Assembly: GCF_037974265.1 (NCBI RefSeq)
Contig: NZ_CP150233.1
Coordinates: forward strand, 1,674,001 to 1,738,000
Direction: 5' to 3'
Length of the DNA: 64,000 nucleotides
From: Paenibacillus sp. FSL R5-0623
Lineage (GTDB): Bacteria; Bacillota; Bacilli; Paenibacillales; Paenibacillaceae
In this document: positions 1-7,445 of the stretch, piece after piece
Layout of the letters: the number at the start of each line of letters is the position of its first letter
Numbering within the stretch: the stretch's first letter is position 1
Translations under genes and position numbers: made by a program
Notes under the pieces: model-generated
Seen by the model: the letters and a program-made list of their open reading frames with translations, nothing else
The model's database searches: none
Told to the model about the DNA's origin: nothing

Positions 1-426
1 GGAGCATCCGGTAGCCTTGGGACCTATGCAATCCAACTTGCGAAATACTATGAGGCAGAAGTCACAGCGGTGTGCAGTAAAAGTAATTTTGGATTGGTAG
101 AATCTATAGGAGCGGATAAAGTAATCGATTATACCGAAGAAGACTTTACGCAATCAGAAACTAAATACGATATCGTTTATGATGCCGTAATAAAAGCCGA
201 ACCCTCACAATGCCAAAAAATCCTAACACCCAATGGTGTTTTTCTAAACAACAGTCGCCTTCCGAAAATGGAAGAAGCCGATTTACTCTTTCTCAAAGAG
301 TTGATCGAGGAAAACAAACTAAAACCAATCATCGATCGAACCTATACTTTGGATGAAATTGTGGAGGCCCACCGATATGTGGATACCGGGCGTAAGAAAG
401 GCAATGTGGCAATAACGGTCAGATAG
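1..426 (+). CDS. Zinc-type alcohol dehydrogenase / quinone oxidoreductase, C-terminal part (cut by window edge)
   Basis: The reading frame is open from base 1, so the N-terminal half lies outside the window. The visible part begins with the nucleotide-binding loop GASGSLGTYAIQLAK of a Rossmann fold, and ends with the usual C-terminal pattern of medium-chain reductases (TLDEIVEAHRYVDTGRKKGNVAITV). This family moves hydride between NAD(P)H and quinones, enals or alcohols in the cytosol. The zinc or substrate residues would be in the missing part, so the substrate cannot be told. A GC-rich hairpin follows the stop. Confidence 0.85.
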   Translation, partial: GASGSLGTYAIQLAKYYEAEVTAVCSKSNFGLVESIGADKVIDYTEEDFTQSETKYDIVYDAVIKAEPSQCQKILTPNGVFLNNSRLPKMEEADLLFLKELIEENKLKPIIDRTYTLDEIVEAHRYVDTGRKKGNVAITVR

Positions 427-448
427 AATGCTGCCGCTGGGAGAAGAA

Positions 449-473
449 GCCGCTGCCATGTAGGTGCAGCGGC
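449..473 (+). terminator. Hairpin after the dehydrogenase gene
   Basis: GCCGCTGC and GCAGCGGC form a perfect 8-bp stem with a 9-nt loop, 22 bases after the stop codon. No U-run follows, so it may be a weak terminator or only an RNA-stabilising hairpin. Confidence 0.4.
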
Positions 474-503
474 CGATTAGAGTAGGACAGTAAGGGCAGA
501 TGA

Positions 504-626
504 CATTTCATCGATGATATCGAACCGAATGAAGAGTTTGAAACACAGCTAAAGATCGCGGACGAAGGTCATAAAGGAATGTTCTGGGGTGAACTGAATT
601 ACAGAAGAATGACGAGTAAGAAATAA
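504..626 (+). pseudogene. Gene remnant, 40 codons without a start
   Basis: Between a stop at 501 and a TAA at 624 the frame reads a protein-like C-terminus (EPNEEFETQLKIADEGHKG, then MFWGELNYRRMTSKK). It has no start codon or ribosome site. I do not recognise the family. It is best read as the 3' end of a lost gene. The rest of the 427-705 gap holds nothing I can name. Confidence 0.35.
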
Positions 627-705
627 ACGGAATGATGGAGAGATTCATTGATACATTATAGACAGAATGCCGGTAAACGAACTGCCAATTTCATAGATAA
701 GGGTG

Positions 706-1308
706 ATGAATGTGGAACGAGGACTCATTATATTTCTGAACGGTACGTCAAGTTCGGGTAAGACCAGTATCGCGGTGGAAATAAAAAATCAGGGAGACAT
801 TCCATTTCATCATCTATCTGTAGATCAATTTCTGCATAATTATGATCAATTTATCGACAATACATATCCAGATATGAAACCAACAAGAGAAGTGGAACAC
901 CATGTGATGACCGATATCCTGTTCGACCCCATCAATTCGTTGTACTGTGCAACCATTAAACTGTTTTCGGAGATGGGTCTGAATGTCATCGTGGATACGG
1001 TCATCAGTAATGACAAGTGGTTTAACGATTTTTATGAGTTACTATCGGATTATCCGATACTGTTTGTAGGCGTGCAGTGCTCGAAAGAAGAACTCACCAG
1101 AAGAGAGCAGAGCAGGGGAGATCGCGAGATTGGACTTGCCCATTCCCAGTTCGACTACATCTACTCTTATGATGAATATGATCTGGAAGTGAATACGGAA
1201 GAGCTTAGCTCAGCTGCATGTGCGGAAAAGATATTAAGTTATATGAAGTCTGATCAGGAATACTTGGCATTTAAGAAGTTAAGCAGAGGAGAGGTAAAAA
1301 CACCGTAA
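706..1308 (+). CDS. Chloramphenicol phosphotransferase-like P-loop kinase
   Basis: The protein starts with a Walker A motif, NGTSSSGKTS (about residues 12-21), in the spacing typical of the chloramphenicol 3'-O-phosphotransferase (CPT) family. It also keeps the family block PTREVEHHVM and the lid-like region CSKEELTRREQSRGDREIG. CPT enzymes transfer phosphate from ATP to a small hydroxylated molecule in the cytosol. Many chromosomal members are not proven to act on chloramphenicol. The start is uncertain: GTG 703, ATG 706 and GTG 712 all follow AAGGG at 699-703, and GTG 712 has the best spacing. Length (about 200 residues) fits the family. Confidence 0.75.
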   Translation: MNVERGLIIFLNGTSSSGKTSIAVEIKNQGDIPFHHLSVDQFLHNYDQFIDNTYPDMKPTREVEHHVMTDILFDPINSLYCATIKLFSEMGLNVIVDTVISNDKWFNDFYELLSDYPILFVGVQCSKEELTRREQSRGDREIGLAHSQFDYIYSYDEYDLEVNTEELSSAACAEKILSYMKSDQEYLAFKKLSRGEVKTP

Positions 1309-1309
1309 A

Positions 1310-1450
1310 AGAAATGAATTCAAGACCAAGGCTGGTAAGGTGGTCAAAAAATTGGAGATGGAGGATCAGACCTCAAGACAAAGTCTGTATTATGCAAACA
1401 AATTTGGATATAGTTCGCTTGAAGTAGTTTATAATCAGTTTAAGGAGCAA
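1310..1450 (+). pseudogene. Possible short gene remnant before DUF6933
   Basis: One frame gives a plausible polypeptide (NEFKTKAGKVVKKLEMED, then QTSRQSLYYANKFGYSSLEV), but it has no good start and runs into the ribosome site and first codons of the next gene. The open frame formally continues to 1549. I do not recognise it. It may be a remnant or a chance frame. Confidence 0.2.
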
Positions 1451-1463
1451 GGAGGAGTCGAGC

Positions 1464-1973
1464 ATGATTATTTTCAAAGCAACCCAACTCACATTAAAAG
1501 ATCTTCATGCCAAACCGGAAATCAGCCAAGACAGCGATGCCTTCTTTAGTTGGCATGTAAACTTCTTCACGTTGTATGGCAGAAAACACTATGTGTTTAT
1601 GAATGATTTGTCCAGGTTAAGCTTAACGATCTATGGGATTAGAGCAAATCAGGCGAGTAAACTGGCAGGAATCTTTAAAAAGAATTTAGAGGACTATTTG
1701 GCCGTTGAGAAGCTTCCTGATCACCTGGTGAACTATTATTTGGAAAAATGTAACGTGAGCACGATCACCAAAACGGATAGTCGAAGTGTTATAAGTACCA
1801 TGAATGAAATCATGCTTGTGATGAAGACGCTTGAAGTTGAAGATAATGATTTTCGTGATAAAGATGAACGGCATATGTGGAATAATAGATCCATGTATAA
1901 ACCCATTGACTATAAAGAACCCATCGAGGTATTTGTTAAAGAGCTTCAAACACGGTTTGAAATGGAGAGTTAG
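1464..1973 (+). CDS. DUF6933 domain protein
   Basis: A cytosolic protein of 169 residues. It begins MIIFKATQLTLKDLHAKP and has the WHVNFFTLYGRKHYVFMND stretch, which I associate with the DUF6933 family, whose function is unknown. The start is well supported by AAGGAGGAG about 6 bases upstream of ATG 1464. No signal peptide or membrane segment is visible. The neighbours give no functional clue. Directly downstream (2071-2083) is a short sequence identical to the right arm of the cassette-type repeats found later in the window, so this gene may be a former cassette. Confidence 0.6.
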   Translation: MIIFKATQLTLKDLHAKPEISQDSDAFFSWHVNFFTLYGRKHYVFMNDLSRLSLTIYGIRANQASKLAGIFKKNLEDYLAVEKLPDHLVNYYLEKCNVSTITKTDSRSVISTMNEIMLVMKTLEVEDNDFRDKDERHMWNNRSMYKPIDYKEPIEVFVKELQTRFEMES

Positions 1974-2070
1974 AGAAACTGGATTTTCATAGGAGACCTC
2001 TAATGCCAGTAACAGTATAAGATGGATCATGGTGGGTTATTTCAGCAAACCACATCTGATCAAGTCAGAC

Positions 2071-2083
2071 GTCATGAATACGG
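2071..2083 (+). repeat. Possible decayed right arm of a cassette site
   Basis: GTCATGAATACGG matches the right arm of the cassette sites near 25.5 kb (GTCGTGAATACGG) with one change. The terminal AACGTTAT is not conserved (TAAAATGA here), and a left arm is not clear. Its position after an orphan gene and before a small operon is what a cassette site would have. Confidence 0.3.
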
Positions 2084-2153
2084 TAAAATGAGATCAGGAG
2101 ATATGTTAAAATTACAGAAAGTAGAACTAACTCAATAACAGGAGGTAGAACAC

Positions 2154-2411
2154 ATGAAATGGCAAGAAGTTAGAGAACTGTTCCCTGACCAATTTGTTCT
2201 GGTTTCTATCATTCATTATCATGAGGAAGACAACAAAAAAATAGTAGATGAAGTTGCACCAATCCGAACCATATCAGAACGAGATGTAAACAAAGAGTTT
2301 TTTCAAGTAGAACCTGGTAACGTCGTGTATCATACTTCAAATCAAGACTTTGTGATCAACCTTCGCAGAGATCCATTAATGAGAGTGAGACGTAATACGA
2401 ATGAAAATTAA
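2154..2411 (+). CDS. Small hypothetical protein, partner of the retropepsin-like protease
   Basis: An 85-residue acidic cytosolic protein (starts MKWQEVRELFPDQFVLVSII) with AGGAGGT 7-8 bases before the ATG. It overlaps the next gene by 11 bases, so the two are translationally coupled. I do not recognise a named domain. The coupling suggests it serves as partner, substrate or inhibitor of the downstream protease-like protein. That is inference only. Its sequence is typical of short beta-rich accessory proteins: several alternating hydrophobic stretches (VLVSIIHYH, NVVYHTSNQDFVINL) and no membrane segment. Confidence 0.6.
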   Translation: MKWQEVRELFPDQFVLVSIIHYHEEDNKKIVDEVAPIRTISERDVNKEFFQVEPGNVVYHTSNQDFVINLRRDPLMRVRRNTNEN

Positions 2412-2772
2412 CTATGATGGTCAGTTAATTACAACGTCACTCACCGTTACATTTAGAGGCAGAGTATTAAGAATAGATGATGTAATTATAGATACAGGAT
2501 CCTCACATACGATCATTAGTCCTGATGTTTTAGAGGAAATCGGTGTGACCTATGAAACTGGTGATTCGATATATGAAGCATACGGGATTGGAGGAAGTAT
2601 TCCTTTCTACACCAAAGTCATGGATAGGATTGAAATAGGAACAAAAAGCATTGGGAATATAGAAATAGATGTAGGCATATTACCTAAAGAACATAAAGGG
2701 CTTCTCGGATTGGATATTCTGAAACAACAAAATTTTATAATTGATCTGAAAACATTAGAATTACATTATTGA
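2401..2772 (+). CDS. Retropepsin-like aspartic protease fold protein
   Basis: A 123-residue single-domain protein with the catalytic-type triad DTG at residues 31-33 in the context VIIDTGSSHTIIS, a glycine-rich flap-like segment (YGIGGSI) and the closing GLLGLDIL motif. These are the hallmarks of retroviral-type aspartic proteases, which act as homodimers with one Asp from each chain. Small bacterial members exist but few have known substrates. There is no signal peptide, so it acts in the cytosol. Translation is coupled to the gene upstream. A hairpin with a U-run follows at 2849-2876. Confidence 0.75.
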   Translation: MKINYDGQLITTSLTVTFRGRVLRIDDVIIDTGSSHTIISPDVLEEIGVTYETGDSIYEAYGIGGSIPFYTKVMDRIEIGTKSIGNIEIDVGILPKEHKGLLGLDILKQQNFIIDLKTLELHY

Positions 2773-2848
2773 AAATAAAATTGTAGTAATGAATGAGACT
2801 TATTTATAGTGCGTTTCGGATAATAAGATACATATACAAGTGGTTTTT

Positions 2849-2876
2849 ACCTAACAAATTTTGTTGGTTTTTTTTG
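2849..2876 (+). terminator. Intrinsic terminator of the protease pair
   Basis: An imperfect stem (ACC-T-AACA with TGTT-GGT) is followed by eight T residues, 80 bases after the protease stop codon. Confidence 0.6.
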
Positions 2877-2923
2877 TTCTAGAGCCTGCGTGCTTTTCAA
2901 CAGTTGAATTATGCTCTTATCCC

Positions 2924-2957
2924 ATTACTCCAATCCGTAACCAACACTAAACATAAG
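2924..2957 (+). pseudogene. 34-base fragment of the cassette recombinase gene
   Basis: This stretch matches 22601-22634 inside the tyrosine recombinase gene at 32 of 34 positions (it would encode LLxSVTNxKHK). Nothing else of the gene is nearby. It marks a third place in the window where this recombinase once stood. The remainder of 2877-3130 shows no gene I can identify. Confidence 0.6.
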
Positions 2958-3135
2958 CACTAGTCGCTGCCATGAAACCGATTGCCCGTTCTCCAGTTTG
3001 AGCACAAGAAGCATGGTTTATTTTCTCCAAGGAGTTATTACCTTTCTTGGCACTATGTCGCATTAGTCCGGCTCAAATGTCGCAAAAGTACATGGTAACA
3101 CGATACGGAGATCGTTTATACTCTCTTTATGTTTC

Positions 3136-3154
3136 GATAATGAAAATCATTATC
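3136..3154 (+). promoter_or_regulatory. Fur box upstream of the siderophore-binding gene
   Basis: GATAATGAAAATCATTATC differs from the classical 19-bp Fur box GATAATGATAATCATTATC at one base. It lies 26 bases before the start codon, where bound Fur would block transcription or elongation when iron is plentiful. Confidence 0.9.
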
Positions 3155-3180
3155 AGTATTATACATAAGGGGGATTCATC

Positions 3181-4221
3181 ATGAATCAAGGAACAAAGAG
3201 GCAGGCTGCCGGAAGCAAGGCATATGCTGCTCACAAATCACGATTATTCATGGGCTTGATGTTGGCCCTTATTCTAGTCCTGACGGCTTGCGGTGCCGCA
3301 ACAGGTACAGATAGCGGTAAGCAATCTGCAGCAACGCCAGCGGAGACACCTGCGAATGCGGAAACGCAAACGGATGGAGCTTTTCCCGTAACGATCAAGG
3401 GCATGAAGGGTGACATTACTCTAAACGAAAAACCGAAGAGAATTGCAATTCTTGATGTTAAGTTCTTGGATCAGATGTTAGCGATTGGCGAGAAGCCAGC
3501 AGGAAGTGTTATTGCAGGAGGGAATACCGATTTTCCAGAATATTTAGGAGACCAACCGAATGGCGTAGAAGTTCTGGGTACAAGGGACGAGCCTAACCTG
3601 GAAGCGATTGTAGCGTTGGACCCGGATCTGATTATCATGACGGACTTCCAGGAGAAGCAATATGAGGGTGTAAGTAAAATTGCTCCTACCCTGGTACTCG
3701 ATTTCTACGAAGACTGGCGGGATACGTTAGCTACAGTGGCTAAGATTACAGACAAGCAGGACGAGGCAGAGAAAGTGCGTACAGCGTATGAAGAGAAAAT
3801 CGCCGGGCTGAAGACAAAATTGTCAGAGAAGCTGGGCGATGAAACGGTGGCGATCATTCGTCCACGAAAAGAAGGAATTCGTGTTCACGGTATTGAGCAC
3901 CGCATTGGCGGTATTATGTACAATGACTTGGGGCTGAAGATGCCTGCTGTGGTACAGGAGATTAATGAAGATGGTTCCATAGAAATCTCTATGGAAAAAG
4001 TGCCTGAGATCGGGGCAGATCGTTATTTTGTGCTGTCGGATGAACTGTTTGCGGCAGAGGCAGAAGCTATGGTGAGTAATCCCGTGTGGGAGTCCCTGGA
4101 TGCTGTGAAAAATAACCGCACGTATGATGTAAACTCAACACTGTGGATTGCATACTACGGACCGCTTGCGATTAATCTGATTGTAGATCAGGCAGCGGAA
4201 GCCCTGCTCGGATCGAACTAA
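3181..4221 (+). CDS. Iron-siderophore ABC transporter substrate-binding lipoprotein
   Basis: A 346-residue exported lipoprotein. It has a basic N-terminus, a hydrophobic stretch and the lipobox LTAC with Cys37. The mature part is a FecB/FhuD-type (type III) binding protein: it opens with the signature PKRIAILDVKFLDQMLAIG, has two lobes and a long linking helix (around DEAEKVRTAYEEKIAGLK). It would capture ferric siderophore outside the membrane and hand it to a FecCD-type permease. No permease or ATPase gene lies next to it, so those must be elsewhere. AAGGGGG precedes the ATG and a Fur box lies upstream. It is first in a three-gene operon with the FhuF-like and AraC-fusion genes. Confidence 0.9.
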   Translation: MNQGTKRQAAGSKAYAAHKSRLFMGLMLALILVLTACGAATGTDSGKQSAATPAETPANAETQTDGAFPVTIKGMKGDITLNEKPKRIAILDVKFLDQMLAIGEKPAGSVIAGGNTDFPEYLGDQPNGVEVLGTRDEPNLEAIVALDPDLIIMTDFQEKQYEGVSKIAPTLVLDFYEDWRDTLATVAKITDKQDEAEKVRTAYEEKIAGLKTKLSEKLGDETVAIIRPRKEGIRVHGIEHRIGGIMYNDLGLKMPAVVQEINEDGSIEISMEKVPEIGADRYFVLSDELFAAEAEAMVSNPVWESLDAVKNNRTYDVNSTLWIAYYGPLAINLIVDQAAEALLGSN

Positions 4222-4222
4222 T

Positions 4223-4999
4223 ATGAACCTATATCTCTCGACAGACTTATGGAAAGAGACGGTAGAGGATCATTCGATTTTGCTTGGTGAGCCGCCTGAA
4301 CATAGTGTCCGTACCATTGCTTTGAGTGAGTTGCATGACGAAGAGGCGTGTCGAGAGTATATCAGCTGGTTTCAGAACTATATCGATGCGCCTGACATGA
4401 AGGTTGCCGCTTCCATGTTAGCCAAACGGATCGGTTATCTGTGGACGGCTCCACTTGTGACCGCGATGACTTTTCATCATCAGCATGTAACCTTTCAGCT
4501 GGAGAACAGCTTTCTCTATCATCCAGCGCTCTCAGATCATGAGGGCAGTACACGATTTCCTTTTCTAGCGGTGAATGGACTTCAGGCTGAAGGACTAACG
4601 GGAGACAGGGGAGTATGGCGGGAAAAGGTGCTCGAGGAGATGTTTGCGGTACAGCTTACACCGCTGTTAAAGACGCTTGCTGCGATTGCGCCTCTTTCGA
4701 TGAGTATTCTCTGGGAGAACATCATGGTACGTATCGGCCGACTATTCGCTCCTGATGAAGCCGAGACTGAGCAGGAAAGTAAGATCATTCAAGAGGACTT
4801 TTCATATCTGACGCAGGTGGCATCCGGGGAAGTGTTTGGTGAGAGGAAGAATCCGTTAACCCGCTTCACCGATTGTAAGGACAATGTGCATGTTGCTAAA
4901 AGCGAGCGAATTACCTGCTGTTTCTATTACCACATGTCAGGTGAATATTGTCTCAAATGTCCGAAAATTGACAATGAGAAAGAATCTCAACTAAAATGA
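4223..4999 (+). CDS. FhuF-like [2Fe-2S] siderophore-iron reductase
   Basis: A 258-residue cytosolic protein that begins one base after the upstream stop. Its C-terminus carries the FhuF-type cluster ligands: adjacent Cys232 and Cys233, then Cys243 and Cys246 (CC-x9-C-x2-C). The N-terminal two thirds resemble the IucA/IucC C-terminal/FhuF fold (AKRIGYLWTAPLVTAMTF). Proteins of this type reduce Fe(III) in imported siderophores, so that Fe(II) is released. Its place between a siderophore-binding protein and a regulator supports this role. The siderophore cannot be named. Confidence 0.8.
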   Translation: MNLYLSTDLWKETVEDHSILLGEPPEHSVRTIALSELHDEEACREYISWFQNYIDAPDMKVAASMLAKRIGYLWTAPLVTAMTFHHQHVTFQLENSFLYHPALSDHEGSTRFPFLAVNGLQAEGLTGDRGVWREKVLEEMFAVQLTPLLKTLAAIAPLSMSILWENIMVRIGRLFAPDEAETEQESKIIQEDFSYLTQVASGEVFGERKNPLTRFTDCKDNVHVAKSERITCCFYYHMSGEYCLKCPKIDNEKESQLK

Positions 5000-5044
5000 C
5001 AACAGCAAGAATTTTACCTTTGCGATTGTCAGGAGATGAGAGAA

Positions 5045-6766
5045 ATGCCGCTGCAAGAACAGACAAGTCTATGGAGTGATACAACGATCAAGATGCTTGA
5101 CGGGGATAGCGGTACTTTGCAGACAGGCAGCGTTTTACACGTAACGGATTTAACTTCAAATGTGCTGCTGCTGGCATATGGAGGGGAAGGGGAGCTTGCA
5201 ATGGATGGCGAGGGTTGCCACATTGGAGCTTCTTTTGCCTGTCATGTGGTGAAGGGATCATCCTTTACGCTGACGGCCAGATCAGAGGACATTCATTATA
5301 TTGTCATTATGTACAAGGCTTCTTCTATAGAAGGAGCCTCTCTTATTGTGCCTTCATATCGCAAGCATCCGCTGCGCAGGTCATTTGTTCAAAACTCGGC
5401 AACCCATGCGGAATGGATCGAAAACGCCGAGAAAATCGTTGCCAAATGGCGCCGCGGTGAAGGACTGGAACGTTTCTATGCCAACGCTTTGCTCCAAGGA
5501 ATGATCTACGAGCTGATCATGGAGTATGAACGTGGTCAAGGGGGAGCGGAGTCCGACATGGTGGATGTAGTCGCTTCTTATATCACATCGCACTATCGTC
5601 AAAACTTGGAGCTAAAAGAGCTGGCAGCCCTTGCGGGCTGTAGTGTAAGACAGCTGCAGCGACGATTCAAACAAGAGAAGCAACTTGGACCGATGGAATA
5701 CGTCATTCAGCTGCGTATGGAAAGTGCCTCACGCATGCTATGTCACACGGATGCCTCCATCGGTGAAATTGCGGACAAAATGGGCTATCGCGATATGTAT
5801 TACTTCAGCAGAGCATTTAAAAAATATCATGGTGTCCCACCGCTACATTACCGGCATGCCGCCGCTTCGAGAAGAGATGCAGACTATGCGAATGCTTTGC
5901 TACAAAATCGCACAGCTTCTTCTTATGAATCAGCCGAAGGTCCGGTCATCTGCCATATGCGCGGGGAGTACACCGTCACCGAGATACCACAGCGTATCGC
6001 TGTCCTCGATGTGCAATATGCTGATCATTTGCTTGCACTGGGCTTGTCTCCGGTAGGAAGTGTCGGACTAGGAAGTACCGTGTTAACGTTCCCTCAATCA
6101 CTCCGGGCAGGACTCCAACATACAGCATTACTTGGTACGTATGAATACCCCGATCTCCAGGCGGTAGAGCGACTTGCGCCGGATCTGATTATTTGCACCG
6201 AGGTGCATGATCAGCATCATGAATGGTTAAGCCAGAACGCTCCAGTACTCATGTTCAAGCGTAACGAAAACTGGCAGACGATTCTAATTCTGTTCGGTGA
6301 ACTGACAGGTAAGCGAGCAGAGGCCAAGCAGATTATCGCGGATTATCATCGCCGAACAGCTTTGCTATCCGAGGAATTGTCCTCTGTACTTGCAGGAAAA
6401 AGTGTGGCATTGATTCGTCCACTCGATTCCCTCGTGCGCGTCCATTCTGCTGCTCATCGCACAGGCGCTGTGTTGTACCGGGATCTGGGTCTGCCCGTTC
6501 CGTTATTTGTTGCAGATACCACCGACACGGCCTATCATATCTCGGTTGAGAGATTACCTGCAGTACAGGCTAGCCACTACTTTTTGCTGAGTAATGAGCT
6601 TATGCAGGATGGGATATCTGCGACAGAGACGAGGGTTTTGGGAATGCTGGATGGGGGTGAGCAACAGTGTGTATATTCTGTTGATGCTGCAACATGGATC
6701 GGCTGTTATGGGCCAACAGGAATCAATGGCATAGTGGATCAGATCGCACAGACATTGTTGGGGTGA
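5045..6766 (+). CDS. AraC-type activator fused to a siderophore-binding domain (Btr/YbbB type)
   Basis: A 573-residue cytosolic regulator. After an N-terminal cupin-like region, a double helix-turn-helix AraC domain covers about residues 177-272 (LKELAALAGCSVRQLQRRFK, then GEIADKMGYRDMYYFSRAFK). From about residue 300 there is a full FecB-type binding domain without a signal peptide. In Bacillus subtilis the same architecture (Btr) senses bacillibactin and activates its uptake genes. Here it lies in the operon of the binding lipoprotein it resembles, and probably activates that transport system. ATG 5045 is chosen because AGGAG at 5031-5035 is 9 bases away; ATG 5036 touches that site. A strong hairpin abuts the stop. 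Confidence 0.88.
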   Translation: MPLQEQTSLWSDTTIKMLDGDSGTLQTGSVLHVTDLTSNVLLLAYGGEGELAMDGEGCHIGASFACHVVKGSSFTLTARSEDIHYIVIMYKASSIEGASLIVPSYRKHPLRRSFVQNSATHAEWIENAEKIVAKWRRGEGLERFYANALLQGMIYELIMEYERGQGGAESDMVDVVASYITSHYRQNLELKELAALAGCSVRQLQRRFKQEKQLGPMEYVIQLRMESASRMLCHTDASIGEIADKMGYRDMYYFSRAFKKYHGVPPLHYRHAAASRRDADYANALLQNRTASSYESAEGPVICHMRGEYTVTEIPQRIAVLDVQYADHLLALGLSPVGSVGLGSTVLTFPQSLRAGLQHTALLGTYEYPDLQAVERLAPDLIICTEVHDQHHEWLSQNAPVLMFKRNENWQTILILFGELTGKRAEAKQIIADYHRRTALLSEELSSVLAGKSVALIRPLDSLVRVHSAAHRTGAVLYRDLGLPVPLFVADTTDTAYHISVERLPAVQASHYFLLSNELMQDGISATETRVLGMLDGGEQQCVYSVDAATWIGCYGPTGINGIVDQIAQTLLG

Positions 6767-6791
6767 GGGGGAGTTGTACTGCAACTCCCCC
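6767..6791 (+). terminator. Perfect hairpin ending the iron operon
   Basis: GGGGGAGTTG and CAACTCCCCC form a perfect 10-bp stem with a 5-nt loop, directly after the stop codon. The tail is only moderately T-rich. Bases 6792-7020 hold nothing I can identify. Confidence 0.7.
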
Positions 6792-7020
6792 TATTTACAT
6801 ATATCCAAAATATATTGGATTAGTGGAGAACTTCTTCAAACAGAGGTGTATCATAATTAAGAATGCAGTCATTCTATTATGTAGGTCGCATTTGTTTCTT
6901 CATTTTATTGTTACGGAGAACGTTGACAGAAGTAATTGACGAAAGATACAATCCATATATTCCCTATAGTTTCAAAAGCGTTTATATCGATTGATCGTTT
7001 TAAAAATATACTTTAGCTCT

Positions 7021-7341
7021 CTATTTGGAATTTGGTTTCTTGGATATACCTTCAGGAAGCGATAGTGTCTTAATACTTAAAGGATCGTAGTTCACGAAAA
7101 CAAATACCTTCTTTTTCTTATCGCCTTCAATGTAGCCATGGAGGCCTAACGACTTGGCTAGATCGGTAGGAGAGAATTTATACTCCGTAAAACGAACGGT
7201 TACACCGTATTTTTCGAGAACATAATTTGCAGCGAACTTCTCGGCGGAGGATACAATCGCCTTTTCTTCTTCGGAGGCACATGCTCCGAGTAAGAGAGAT
7301 GAGATGATTAAGAGTACGAATAGGAAGAAAGGTTTTCTCAA
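7021..7341 (-). CDS. Small lipoprotein next to the lipase/WXG pair
   Basis: A 106-residue lipoprotein with a typical signal (MRKPFFLFVLLIISSLLLGAC) and the lipobox LGAC with Cys21. The mature domain (about 85 residues) contains KFAANYVLEKYGVTVRFTEY and ends in a lysine-rich tail. I do not recognise the family. It is transcribed away from the lipase-like gene 100 bases off. A surface lipoprotein beside a predicted secreted effector could be its immunity protein, but nothing in the sequence proves it. Confidence 0.7.
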   Translation of the reverse strand: MRKPFFLFVLLIISSLLLGACASEEEKAIVSSAEKFAANYVLEKYGVTVRFTEYKFSPTDLAKSLGLHGYIEGDKKKKVFVFVNYDPLSIKTLSLPEGISKKPNSK

Positions 7342-7445
7342 AAAGGGACACCTCTACTTTCATAGACTGGTATTAATATACTATAAAGATTGAATTATCA
7401 CTAGTTTACATAATCATATCGGAATGTTCAATTCAGGAGGTATTT

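Noticed and set aside
3001..3130. A gene remnant on the plus strand (KELLPFLALCRISPAQ region)
   Set aside because: Protein-like for about 40 codons, but without start, family or flanking evidence; too weak to list.
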